Origin: Ganoderma boninense
Taxonomy: Eukaryota > Basidiomycota > Agaricomycetes > Polyporales > Polyporaceae
Assembly: GCA_002900995.3 (NCBI GenBank)
Contig: CM035304.1
Coordinates: 541,498 to 605,497, forward strand
DNA: 64,000 nucleotides
Direction: 5' to 3'
Numbering within the stretch: the first letter of the stretch is position 1; each line of letters starts with the position of its first letter. A model generated the notes under the pieces. That model saw nothing but the letters and a program-made list of their open reading frames with translations, had not been told where the DNA came from and ran no database searches. The translations under genes were made by a program, and so were the position numbers. Below are positions 36,491 to 49,132 of this stretch, piece by piece.

Positions 36491-36597
36491 AGTATGAACG
36501 AGTGAATGGCATCGCATGGTAGTATCCTAGCGATGCAAGTCTGAGTACGATGCCATCGCTGAAAAGCTTGGAATCGACGTTACCTTGGATAGGGTTA

Positions 36598-38181
36598 CTA
36601 TGGATAGGAAACTGTAATCCGCTGTTCAACTTCAGATGGACCACTAGCGTCTGACTGCGTGGAGTCCGAGTCCTCATCTTCCCATTTCTCATATGCATAT
36701 CGCGCTGCCAGTAAGAATGCACTTAAGTCCATACCGATAGCACCACCGCCACATTGCATGTGTACAGTACTCACGTGTATTGATGACCAACTTCAGCTTT
36801 CCCAACATCGACCACGTCGGGAAGCAGGTCTCCAAATGGTCCAGCCACCGCTCCCGCTCAGCCTCCCGCTCGTTCATCTTAACCACTAACACAGGCTGAT
36901 ACTTCACATCATGATGGTGATCCCTTGGGATTTCGGTTGCGGGATGTGGGTGTTGAAGTTGCTGAAGCCACGCTTCGGCGATGGTTCCGACCCCACGCAA
37001 AGCCTCCGCAAACTCTCGACGAGTGGCGGCATTCTCGACATGGGGGAGTAACTGCAGGATCGGATCCGAGTGTTGTGGTTGCCACGAGGCTAGCAGCTCC
37101 GAGACGAATCCGCCGTGTGCATCCATCGCGAATTTGGATGAAAAGAAGAGCTTCAATTCTTGGAGTCCGGTGAATGAACGCAAGCTGAGGTCATCACCTG
37201 TCCGCATGGCCAAAATGTTCTATGATCATCACTTTCTCGGCGTGGCAAGAATTGCGTTACACGTACCATACGCTAGCCCCTTGGGATCCCTCAAGAGAGG
37301 AATGGTTAAAGCCAAGCATGTCAGATATGGACCGCGCCTCCATAACAGCCTTCTTGCGCCATACGTGGCGACGTCGGAAAGCTGAAAATGAACGCAGGAC
37401 CATTAGAAGTCTCCAAGGAGCTCATGATAGTTGTGGCACGTACCACTAGATCTCGAAGCTCCGGCGCAAACGGGGGACGGACGTCCTTACCACTGGCCGC
37501 CAAGAGTAGCTGCTGCGAAAAGTCAGCGCCGGGGTGAAAGCTACCTGGGGAGAGCCAGACGACAGAATCGGCTACGAGTCTCTTCAGGGCCGGAAGGCCG
37601 TGGAGCATCCGTGAGAATTCGCTGAAGGTGCGGAATATGGTACGATAAAGGTCCAGCTCAGATACAGTTGTGAAGGCGGAGAGGAATGTTGGGAAGCGGG
37701 GATGCAGAGGGATGTACGGGAGAGCCTTGGCCTTCGGTACGCCCGATATCTCGGGGAAGAGTGGTGACTTGAATTGCCAACGGTGCGTTACATCTATCCA
37801 AAAGAGGTTGGGGAGCTTTCGTGCGAAGACCGCAGGGAAAAGGGCGAAAACGCTCATTGTGTTGTGGAGGTTGTATCCGGTTAGTTGGACCTCGTACACG
37901 TAGTCGCGGAGATGTTGTGAATCGTCAAGGATCGCCGAGAGGAGACGGAGGGATGTCATATCTGCGAGCTGGACACGGTAGAATAGCATCCTCTGGGCTC
38001 GGACACGCCAGTCCCGGCAGACGAGAGCGCAGCTGTGGAGGATTCCTTTGTTTGTGAATGCTTCGTCAATGAAGTGCGAGTACAGCATGTCGATAATATT
38101 TTCGCAGATCTCAGCCGGGATGTGGAGTGGTGGCGGCCGCGGGTGCTCCACGTCTGGAACGGGTATGATTGTTTGGTCCAT
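36598..38181 (-). CDS. F-box protein copy B, intact
   Basis: Exons 38181-37444, 37381-37267, 37197-36775 and 36704-36598 (introns 62, 69 and 70 nt, phases 0, 1, 1) close without lesions to 460 aa. F-box block: IPAEICENIIDMLYS ... CALVCRDWRVRAQRM; then VYEVQLTGYNLHNT, LFPAVFARKLPNLFW, and late ERWLDHLETCFPTWS. The last exon is acidic and Ser/Glu-rich. It is one of five copies of a local family (A-E). F-box proteins link Skp1-cullin ligases to substrates; such expanded, fast-changing families in mushrooms have unknown targets. Confidence 0.85.
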
Positions 38182-38516
38182 GCACGTTAGGAGCGGCGAG
38201 AGGCGGTTTCAAGTGGTGGGAGGGCGACCGCTTTGTCAATTGTCGAGACGTGCTTGTTAAATAACGCCGGCGTTGGCTGTGCGCTGCACACCTTCTATGT
38301 ACTGCCCGTCGCATGGTCGCAGAGAAGTCGCGACACCGCAGGGAAACTGCCGTGTTGTTGCCAAGGGTTGGAGCTGGCTTTGGGTCATAAGACTGGGACG
38401 TGTGACAGCACGGGCCGCGGCGCACTCATAGCAATGACCGATGAAAGTGCATCCGGCACTGTCGTCATCGTGCGCTCAGGCTGACTCTGAATTGCAACCG
38501 GGACGCGCTCTGCGCC
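38182..38516. other. Upstream of F-box B, nothing seen
   Basis: Likely promoter region; no other feature found. Confidence 0.4.
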
Positions 38517-38620
38517 CCTCTCAGCTGCACGCAATTTGGGTTCCAGGAGGACGTTCCCGGGACGAGGGACAACCTTCCATCGCCTATTGCGTGGCAACAT
38601 CGACATGGGGTTTGGTGAGG
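38517..38620 (+). pseudogene. Relic of S28 peptidase exon 9
   Basis: Matches 35063-35160 closely. The first 30-odd bases, including the acceptor ctctcag and the codons for TQFGFQED, are the same, and the donor context GGTTTGGT is kept at the other end. Inner bases have drifted and the frame is lost. No other S28 exon is visible nearby. Confidence 0.85.
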
Positions 38621-40559
38621 GCCGTCCGACGCCCCTGCGCGACGGGAACGGACATCCAGAATCCATGAGACAGTGGGCTCGAAGCCGCAGCCGCTGTAAG
38701 GGGTATACGCAGGTTGGGTCGGTCGTGGGTGGCAATGCCGCTACCTCAAGGGACGAGCATTCGGTCGAGCCGCCTTACGAGCGCACATAATCGCCATAAG
38801 AAACTGTGGGTCACCGAAGAAGTGGTCAGAAGAGAATGGCAACACTCTTCCCCCGCACACGTACCTCCGCGAAAGCTCATGCATGGCTATCCCATCCTTC
38901 AAAGACGTCTCTCGGGAATAGTCAAGAGCGAAATGACATTGTACGATTATCAGTATGGAATAGACATGGGGTCGGTAACACGGCAAATGTTGCAAGGTCG
39001 CTGTATGACTGCTCAAGAGTGCCGTGGGGAGGGTAATGGGAGAGATGCAGAGCTCAGGGACATACACTGATAGGTCACGATACGGAGGGTTCTCGAAAGA
39101 AAGATGAGTGTGCTCTGGAAATATGCAGGTCATTATTAATAATTACATTGCAGAGGGAGGGACACAATACTTACTGTGAGGTAGTCAAGAGATACAGCAA
39201 CCCAACGGCCGCGCGACGCCAAACGTGAAAGCACGGAGCTCTCAGCTGTTGTCAGTCTATCTTTATGATCGCCAACTTGCGGAATACTTGCAGGATGCGC
39301 GCGAGTTCGCGGGAGCACGTCAAGACAGGCATAGAGGGGAGATCCTGGCGTAAATGGTATGGAAGTCCTCGCCTTGCGAGCGGGTGCGACTCCAGGTCGA
39401 CGGCCAGTGGGCGAGAGCATGCAGCCGAAGACCTTTCGCAAGAACAGACAGCAAGGAGGTACGGGTCGGGTGGCTGACACAAACAACACCAAACAACGTT
39501 GAGGCCACACCGACCACTCTTGGACACCTTCTTCGCTCTCCCTCCTCTGAACATCGTCTCATTCGTTTCTCCAGAGCTCAGGATCAGACTCTCGTTCTTC
39601 GCATTCACCTGCGGTTTTCTATCTTCACCGTCATTGACTTCTCCGTGGCAACTCCAACTCAACCGACTTGGTATTGCACTCCTCTCGCAGTCTTGGGTCT
39701 TCCAAGTCTCTTTCTTGATTTCGCCTTTGATTACTCATTGTGCGCTCTGGATATGCTTAACGCACCAAGGCTGCAACAAATTTTCAAGAGCTCAAACCCT
39801 GGAATATACCAACCATTTCGATTGAGGCCGAGGCACCAAAGCATGGAGGCAGATGGGGTAGGAGCAATGGTCACGGACGGCATAAGCAGACTGCGAGGCT
39901 CGTGCGACTGAAGGTGAGTGGTATGTCATGGTTCCAGCATTGGCATGGCTTCAACTGCCGCCGAGCTCCGCAATGTCACAGAAACACCCCTGGCGTCCGG
40001 ACACCCGTCCTAGCTTTAAGCACCTCTTCAGATTGGCCGCAGGTCTGCCGCTTGTTCAGCAGCACATCTACGTCTACATCTCCAGGTCCTTCCTCGGCCT
40101 TGTATATCATGTCTTCCGGGAATACCGACAACCCACTCGGGATAGCGGCTCTGTGAACTGCGTTGCTCCCTTGGTCGCTTTCGTGGGGGATGATTCTCAA
40201 TGGACCAGCCTCTCAGGGGATGCATCTCGTCACCCGCGCCACCCACCATCCCCATGAATGCTGAACCAGCATCGCGAGCTCGCTGCGAGGCAAGAGCGGA
40301 AGTGCGGAGGTGAGACAGGCAGGCATGATCCAGTTATAAACGCACATCTGTGCGCATATATGATGTGGCGCTTCCTCGACTGCAATGATTATCGGGAATG
40401 CTACATTCTCCTCTCTGGGCCTCCTTTCGTCTGCGTCTCATGTCGCGTGACTCCAAAATCGACAGCACAGATGGCGTGGATGCATGCATACTGGCGGCAC
40501 CCTAGAGCAGACAATACAAATATAGATAACCGAACAAGCTCACAAATCTGGGATACGTA
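38621..40559. other. Spacer in the duplicated cluster
   Basis: No gene supported over 1.9 kb; probably decayed duplicated sequence. Confidence 0.4.
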
Positions 40560-40830
40560 CAGTCCTGATCTATGTCCATCGCGTGTGCGGGGTGCATCCT
40601 GGTGCTCGAGCTTCACTACATTGCCTCGCCCCTCTCATCAAACTTCCTCGATGCCCTGCGGGTCCTCGCCTGGAACTCGACACGACACGCGCTCCCTGGG
40701 TCCTCGACCGCGAACCGCGCCACTGCAATGACACCGTCGAGCACCTCACGCGCCAGGACATCTCTGCTCCTGCTTCCGGCACATGGAACTGCGACGACGC
40801 ACAGCGGGGACGGGCGCGAGACGCTCTAGA
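40560..40830 (+). pseudogene. Relic R2, copy of the fragment at 36120
   Basis: Second copy of the unidentified fragment, downstream of F-box C. It has the longest readable frame of the three (APWVLDREPRHCNDTVEHLT, then a Cys-Asp-Asp-Ala-Gln block). Confidence 0.5.
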
Positions 40831-41503
40831 GCAGGTCATTTCACGGACGGGGGACGGTTTCGGGGGGTGAACGTTGAACGTTGAACGTCGACCGTGTGCC
40901 GCGCCTACAGTCAACTGCTGCCGCCGGCGAAGAGTCGCGAGTTTCGGCGGCATCAACGCGTGCGGAGTCGACTTCGGGGCCTATGCACATCGCGCACGGT
41001 GTGGACTGCGTTGATTGTGAAGTCTATGCCGCAGGAGTGTTCAGGCGCAGATGAGTGGCGTGCGCTACGTGACCTCGAGGTGCTGTTAGATTTGCTGCAT
41101 GGCCGCGAGTGGGTCCTGTGCAGATGGTGGCCTTCGCTCGGGTAGGACCACAGGGAGCGCGAAGCACGTCCAGAGGTTCAATTGCGGTGTATGCGTGGCG
41201 CGGAGTAGGTAGGGTCGACGTCGCGCTGAGGTGGAGAGTGACTTTGCAGGTCCCGGCTTTAGGCCTCCAAGCATTCAGGCCGCTGGTGGAAGACGGATTC
41301 GATCGAGGGTCTGTGTGCGTTCAAGTGGAGGTGAGAGACGATTCGAGGGGAGATAGTGTCATAAATAGGATGTAGAATAGGACAAGGTGGAGGCTGTCGC
41401 AAAGCAGAGTTGCAGACTCCGAGGGGTGTCGCTCTATGCAGATTGGGTCGTGTGCAGAAAAGGACCATCCTGGTGAGGCAACTGTGAGAAAGGACATCGT
41501 AGC

Positions 41504-43127
41504 TCAAAATGTTGAAATTAATGTTACCTTTTGAGATTGTGATCTGGAACTGGAGTCACCCTCTTCAACTTGGGCTTGAGCGACACTGTTCAACTGAGAG
41601 CACTGTGCCTGTTCACGGGCCCATTCTTCAAATATATCCACCGCTGTCAGGAAAATTATAGGTTAGAGGCGAGACCACCTTAGCGGCGGAACGTGTGCTC
41701 ACGTTTGTGTAAGATAAACCGCATCTGACCAAACTTTACCCAGGTCGGGAAGCAATTCTTCGAATGCTCCGCCCATCGCTTCTCCTCAGTTTTCCTGTCC
41801 CAAACTATAACCCACAACTGACATTTAACATGCTGGTGATCCAGAGTCTGCCCTGTGGGAGACGGTGGCTCTTCGAGTGCCTTCAGCCACGCCTCGGTGA
41901 TGGGCCCGATACCACGCAAAACCTCTGAAAACGCTTCACGGACGGCCTCATCCTCCATATAGAACATTAACACCAAAATGGGTTCCAAGTGTCGGGGTTT
42001 CCATGATGCAAGCAGTTTCGTGACAAAGTTGCCATCGGTGTCCATCGAAAATTCGGGAGAGGCAACCAAGATCAATGTTTGGAGCCCGGTGCATAAACCC
42101 AGGTCGATTTCTCCGTCTGTCAGCATGCCGAAAATATCGCATCAATACCAACGTCTTCTATGTCGCGAGAAACGATGCGATACGCACCGTTTTCAGACTC
42201 TTCAGGATCATCTGGTAGAGGAACTCTCAAGGTCAACTCAGTTAGATGCGGTCCACGCGCCCCGAGCAGCCTGTTTGCCCCATAGATCTCAATGCCGAAG
42301 AGCTAAGTAAAAGCCCGAAGACAATGCTCATCAAGCTACATGAAAGCCACGAAGATTTACTACAGCACTTACGCCGAGCTGTCGCAGCTTTGGCACAAAC
42401 TTCGTGGGCGCCGTGTTCTTACCGGACGCCCATTCAGGCGGCTGCTGCGTGGAATCGGCGCCAGGATAAGAGGGGCCGCCGGGGGCGATCCAGCGAACGG
42501 AGTGGCATGAGAGTTGCTCCAAGTTCGGAAGGCCATGGATCGTACGTGCGAACTCGCTGAAGGTGAGAAACGTGATATAGGTGAGTTCCAGTACCGAGAC
42601 AGCTGTGAAGGTGGAGAGGAATGCCGGGAAGCGGGGGTGGAGAGGGACGTATGGGAGAGCCTTGGCCTTCGGTCCGGCGCCCGACGCCTTGGGGAACCGC
42701 GGCTCGTGCGTTTCCGAGAAGTGCGCGACTTCTATCTGGAAGAGATTGGGGAGCTTTCCGCCCAAAACGGCAGGGAAGAGGGCGAAAATGCTCGCGTGTT
42801 GTGTAGGTGGTATCCGGCCAGGACGACCTCGTAGACATAGTCACGGAGATGCCGCGCATCGTCAAGGATCGCGGCGAACCGACGGAAGGAAGGGACGTCT
42901 GCAAGCTGGACCCTGTAAAACAGCATCCTCTGGGCGCGAACTCGCCAATCCCGACAGACGAGAGCGCAGCTATGGAGAGTGGATATGTTGGTGAGCGTAT
43001 CGCGAGTGTAGACGGAGTATAGCATATCGATGATGTTTTCGTGCACCTCGGTTGGGATGTGGAGGGGTGGAGGCCCGGGCTTCGAGTGCTCGATGTCAGC
43101 GTCAGGAATGATGATGGTTTCGTCCAT
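41504..43127 (-). pseudogene. F-box gene copy C, one frame lesion
   Basis: Exons 43127-42373, 42302-42188, 42116-41703 and 41643-41504 share phases 0, 1, 1 and a 115-nt second exon with copies B and D. One base is missing near 42797, where copy D reads ACAACGAGC and this copy ACGCGAGC; with that base the product is 474 aa and otherwise normal. F-box block: IPTEVHENIIDMLYS, CALVCRDWRVRAQRM. Start at 43127 (MDETII) is chosen by likeness to B and D; an in-frame ATG at 43217 exists. A single indel could be sequence error. Confidence 0.75.
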
Positions 43128-43559
43128 GTAGGTCAGGATTGGGAGGGACGGTTTCGAAGGCAAGATACGCCAGGGAAAGAAGGGGTGGGAGGCAGCTGTC
43201 TGGGAGGTGGTTGTCATCGCCTTAAGTAACGCCTGCGTCGGCTGTGCGGAACGAGGCCTTGTTTAGAGTTCAATAATGCTGTACGTCTGTCACGCAGAAG
43301 ACATCCCTCCCCATACCTGAGCCTAGGTAGAGCATCGCCATTGCTACGCATCTCCCAATTTCTGTATCAGCCAACAGACAGCTATGGTCCTGCTTTTACG
43401 TCAACATCTCTCATTGGGAGCAGGCTGTGTGTATCGACGCATCAGGTGTACCACTCGTTGGCAAAGCCTCGGGCTAGTGTATATCAAGTTCTCCTTCACC
43501 TTCACTGCTTCCGATCTCCTTCGGCCGACTCAGAGCGCGCGTACCATCTACACCACAGC

Positions 43560-43760
43560 AGGATTCGTCGCGCTCAGAAGACGTGCTCGACCTCCACGGA
43601 GCCGATGCTCGAGTAGCGTCGTGTGAGAACACGCCGGGGCCCCTTGAATCTTTCATCGCGAACGTGCTCAGTGGCGATAACATCTGCGAACACACCTGCC
43701 TTCAAGCCGTCTCTGCACCTTCTTTCAGCGCTGGAGCGTGAACGAGAAATCGCGACGATG
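43560..43760 (+). pseudogene. Relic R3, most decayed copy
   Basis: Third, weak copy of the fragment seen at 36120 and 40560, downstream of F-box D. Alignable by CTCTGCACCTTC and TCGCGACGATG-type blocks. Confidence 0.35.
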
Positions 43761-44064
43761 AGCCTGAGCCGCGGGGACGGACGCGAGCATGGCATGGCGC
43801 CCTGGAGACTCGCCGTCACAGTGAATTGTTGCTGGCTTTTCTGTACGCCAATGGGCTGGTACTGTGTCACGGCATAGAAGATGGCGACCGTTGCGCGAGT
43901 GGGTTTATGGAGCATGAGAAGTATATCTAGGAGGAGCTGAACGCTCTCTTCGGGAGACGATTTTCTACATGGCCGCGCCCTTGACCGTCGTTAGAGAAGA
44001 GGTGATTGCAGTCGCCGTCGCCACACAAAGTTCGGTATTCCGAGAAACGTTGCATTGTGTGGGG

Positions 44065-45674
44065 TTAGACATCTATGAGGAACGAGCATGCTTGTGAGAA
44101 TGTCCGCCGAAAATACGAGGGTCGAAAGTTTACCCTCGTCTCAACTTGAGGTGCTAGACGAACAGCATTCAATTGTGAAAGTTGCTCCTCATCCGTCCAT
44201 TCGTCATATGTCCCTTGCGCTGCGAGTAAAAATGTAAGTACCAGCCAAGGTGACTGCGGACACGCACTCACGGGTACGCAAGGTCAACTGCAGCCTCCCC
44301 GACTTCGACCACGTCGGGAAGCAGCTGCGCAAATGGCGCAGCCACCACGTTCTCTGGACCTCCCACTCGTACATTTCGACGTGTAGCTGACATTGCATAG
44401 CATGCCTCGGACCGTCTTGAGTTTCGCCTGCCACACTGGGAGGTTGCTCGTCCATAATCTGAAGCCATGCCTCGAGGATGGCTCCGAGACCACTCAGAAT
44501 CTCCGCAAAACGTTGACGACTGGTCTGGTCCGCGCGATAAGGAAGCAATCGCAGAATCGAATTCGGATGCAGCTGTTTCCACGAGCCAAGCAGCTCCGAG
44601 ACAAGTCCGCCGTGTGCGGCGACCGAGAACTGCGAGGTAGGAAAGATTACCAACGATCGGAGCCCAGTGCATGAACCCAAGTCGATGCTTCCGCCTGTCC
44701 ACATGCAAAAAGAATGTTGTTATCACTATAAATGGCTCAGTTTCAGAAGAACGGGGTGGAACACACCGTCCGCTAAGTTCTCGGGATCGCTCAACAGAGG
44801 AATGGTCAGACCCAAGTGGCACAGATGCGATCCGCGCGTGCTTATTAGCCTTTTAGCGCCATACATCGCGACGTCGAGGAGCTGAATGTGAAAACACAGA
44901 GTTTAGCAGGCTCCAACAAGGAAAGATTATCATGGCACGCACCCTGATCTCTCGAATATTTGGTGCAAACGGAGGAAGGGTGCCCTTACCAGCCGGCCAG
45001 TCAAGCTGCTTCGTGAAGTGATCAGCGCCAGGGTGAGAGCCCCCGGGGCTAATCCAGTGAACAGATTCGCCGGTGAGGTGGCGTAGATTCGGGAGGCCGT
45101 GGAGCATCCGTGCGAATTCGCCGAACGTGCAGAACGTGGTATCTGTGAGGAACAGCACCAGCACAACTGTGAAGGCGGAGAGGAACGCCGGGAAGCGGGG
45201 ATGCAGAGGAAGGTACGGGAGAGCCTTGGCCTTCGGTGCGCCTGGAGTACTCGGGAAGGGTGTCTCCTCAGATTCCGGAAAGTGCGTTGCATCTATCCAA
45301 AAGAGGTTGGGGAGTTTTCCGGCGAAGACGGCGGGGAAAAGGGCGAAGATGCTCGTTGTGTTGTGTAGGTGGTAGCCGGTCAGTTGGACCTCCCGCACAT
45401 AGTCACGGAGATGGCGTGAATCGTCAAGGATCGCGGAAAGGCGACGGAAGGATGTCATATCTGCGAGTTGGACACGGTAGAATAGCGTCCTCTGGGCTCG
45501 GACACGCCAATCCCTGCAGACTAGGGCGCAGCTATAGAGGGTAACAATGTTCTTAAGAACATCGATAGACATCTCCGAGTACAGCATGTCGATGATGTTT
45601 TCGCAGATCTCAGTGGGGATGTGGAAGGGTTGAGGCCTGAAGTGGTCAGCATCTGGAATAACTATTTCGTCCAT
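44065..45674 (-). CDS. F-box protein copy D, intact
   Basis: Exons 45674-44943, 44881-44767, 44694-44272 and 44219-44065 (introns 61, 72 and 52 nt) close to 474 aa with no lesion. Second and third exons have exactly the lengths of copy B (115 and 423 nt). F-box block: IPTEICENIIDMLYS, CALVCRDWRVRAQRT; body LFPAVFAGKLPNLFW; late LRHLRSCFPTWSKSG. Likely Skp1-binding adaptor; target unknown. Confidence 0.85.
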
Positions 45675-48600
45675 GCAGATGAGCTACGAGAAATGGGGAT
45701 GAAAGGTAAGGTGGGTCCAAGGCGAAGTGGGTGGTGGCCGGTGGCACCTCGACGGCTGGACCCAGCTCAGGCCATGCGCAGGCGCTCGCGACGGGCCGAG
45801 GGTCGCTGGTACAAACAACACCAAACTTAAGGAGACGCTCAGCGACACCAGCAACCTGGCGATGCTTGCTCGTCGTCTGTCGCTCTCAGCATTCTCCGAG
45901 GCCTTTGTCTTCTATCCTCTGGTAGATATTTGACTATGCACTGGATGGCTGGTTATCTCGCCCTGGTCAGACGTCTCAAAGGCAATCGCAATCCTGAATG
46001 ACATGACACGGCTGGTCAAACGACGTCGACGTGGTACCGCTGCACTGTCCTTGTCGTTGGATCCGTCTTTCCAGGCATTCTCTGCGGCCACAGCTCCCAA
46101 CTTTACGCAGCCATGACAGATCTGGGCATGCAACAAGTACGGAGTCCTTAGGTCCATGGAGTTACTGCGACTTGCCTCCGCCGCTCCTGGGCTGGATCCG
46201 TGCAGGTCCATGGCAGGGTTGCACTCTAGTGAGTGACCAGTGCTCTGCTCTGGCAGCAGAGAGCATGCAGGGAAACACGACGGGTTTCAAGGTGAGTGTC
46301 ATTTTGTCGAAAGGACCCTTCTGCCTTCTCGTCATTCGCTCTGACGTCGTGCCCGCGCCATGCGCAAGCATATCGTGCCCTGTGAGTATCCCTACCCCTC
46401 GTCATCTATCGCCCGTTACCCATCAATTGCGACCAGCCTATATGCTGCTCACTTGGACCTTCATCACCGTCTCGGCAGCACCTCTTTATCCGCGCTAACC
46501 GGCTCTCCCTTAATTGCCACTTCATTCGACAATACCGCTGCCAGCGCTGATGACCATCGAATGCCCGACCACCTGTCGTCGTCATCCCAGGCCGCTCAAT
46601 CCAATCCATCACGTACGCCTCTCATCCTCCAGCGCTGCTACCGTGGCCGAGAAGAGCATCCCCTGTGACTGCTTCCAACGCGACTTGTTGCCGAGCCGCT
46701 GCCCCCTCTCCCGATGATATCTTAGATGGGCCCTAGTACGGACGCAGCGCGTAACCATCATGCTTTTGCATCAGTCTCAGCAAGAAGGTGCTCCTGTGCA
46801 TGGAGGGTCGGTGCGCGACTAGCATGCAAGGACGTCGAGACCGTGGTACCGGACTCCAGGCGTCATCCTACGCATGGCCGTCCCGCCATCCCATCCTCTC
46901 CTCGTGCGTTTCCCTCGTCGCCTTCAACTTGTCCCGGGGCTCCTCTCTGTGGCTACGTCTAGAGCGAACAACCTAATCTGACCCAAGGAAGACGCATGCA
47001 TGGACGGCACGAGGGAATCGAGTTTCGAGTACACCGCCCATCCGTCCGACCTCCCCGCGCGTCCCTGCCGGAACCTGTAACGACGCCGCGCATGGGTCCT
47101 TCGTCTCAACAGCCTTCGGTATTGGTGTAGCCCCTGTCAGCGTGCAGCGTGCGCGTGTGCAGGCTGTGCAACCAGGAGGACGCGAGAGCTGCTGCCGGCA
47201 ACACGAGCGTCGCACCGGCAGGAGTCTACTTGGAGGTACGTTTCCTGTGGTCGCGAGGTATCGGAGTCGATATGTGTACCGACGGAGTCTGGTGAGCGTC
47301 GGCGGTCCAGTGCTACGTGGCATGATCTGTCCGCACTGTCCGAGACTCGGACTGCGGGCTATCTCGATTCGTCGCGGGCTCGTAGTTGGCAGCTCTCTGA
47401 GAGGAAAGAACAGCAGAGACGGACTCAGCTATTAACTTCCCCACAGATATACACGGCAGTTTCTTCGTATAAATTTAGCCTGTGTTTGCTCCATGTGCAG
47501 GTGGGATTCGGCAATGCTACGCTGTCTCTTATTTCCTCCCGTCTCTCTGTCTCTCGCTCCAGCTCTCGTATCGCCTGGCCTGACCGCTCGGAGACAGGGT
47601 AGTCATACCACAAGCGAACGCGTATATAGAGCACTGTCGGGTGGGCAATACAGACAAAATTATTTGAACCACTTGGCAATTCAGATCCGGAATGCGATCG
47701 CGCCAGCCCTCTACAGTCAAACCTCTCCCTCTCCTTCCCCATGGCCCTCTCCACCGGTACCGTCGTCTTGCGCGGACATGTTCTCCTCCCGCCCCCCCGC
47801 CGTCCTTCAAGCTTCACGCGCTGCTTAGTCCCACTCAACCGTCCCTCTCCTCCTCGAATATGCTCAATCCTCCGTATCAGCCTTCCGTCCCTCTTAGCTG
47901 CGATCTGGACTGGGACGAACGTGCTTTCTACAACTACCACCCTCATGGATTGTGCTCGCCGTGAGGTACCAAAGTTCGCCAGTAACGTGTCTCCCTGTCA
48001 TGGTTCAAGTACGAATCCGAGAGATGGCCAGCTCCGAGCGGGACGTCTGCCGCAGGCGCATCAGCCTGCCAATGTATTCACGGCGAAGAGCTGGGGGACC
48101 GCGATCCAGAAGAATACGATGAGCAAGGCCTGGCAGACGGTACGTTGAGGGACCCCTCTTCCAAGGTTAGAACCAAGGAAGGATCCCACACGTCGATATG
48201 TACAGCTGAGAGGCAGCGGCATGTACATTGCCGTTCTCGGTGCCAAGAGACATTTTCGCAGGCATTGAAGATACGTCTGTGGCAAAGGCGTCGTCCTTAC
48301 AGCTCGTCCCTACGGGAATGACTCTCGCACGCCCGTTGGAACAAATGACTCCTGTGGACCGTCGTTCTGTGTCAACGTGTTACACAAAACCTCATGTTCA
48401 GCGGAGTTTGGAATCTTCTTCTCAGGACTAGTCCGGAGAGGCGGCGATTGAGTTTCAATATGGCATCCCACGACTTCAAATTCGACTTTGTACTCTCCCT
48501 CCATGCGTTCCCTCGCTTTCGGAAGATTTAGAATTGCTGGTATCCAACGTTCACCTATGTATACACTTAAGAGGCACAAGCTTCGTCCTCTTTCCTGCAT

Positions 48601-48721
48601 TCAAGATATGTTAGTGACAGGTGAAGTCCCCATCTTACCCGACACAAGTGTCCTCCAGTAACACACCGCATTACTCGCAGGAGTACCTTCCAGAGCCCTT
48701 TCGTGCACACATAACGGAAGC
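45675..48721. other. 3-kb spacer, nothing supported
   Basis: Many short open frames but none with a domain. One, near 47881 (MLNPPYQPSVPLSCDLDWDE), has gene-like composition but no partner exon I could fix. Confidence 0.4.
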
Positions 48722-49092
48722 ATGGAAAGAAAAATTGGTCCCGCAACCCTAGCCAGGCCCCGGGACGTCGCAACGACGATGAACTTCTACGTCCCCATCG
48801 GCAGCGATGAGCCGTACCAATACGTGTTCACCCCTCCTGATGGCGTCGCGCACAACAACCTCGGGTCCGAGACCCACCCTGTCGTCGTGCGCGACGTGCG
48901 CGGGCGCGAGGGCCGAGTATCTCCTGGACAAAAACGGCTTCCAGTTCGTGCACTGGCCGAGCACCGAGAAGGCGTCCACCGACCCTGAGGCGATCAGGAG
49001 CAAGTACTACGCCGAGGTGGAGGCTCTGCTCAAGTCTGTCACGGGCGGGAAGCGGGTTGTCATCTTCGACCACACGATTCGGTGAGCAGATC

Positions 49093-49132
<40 letters not shown>

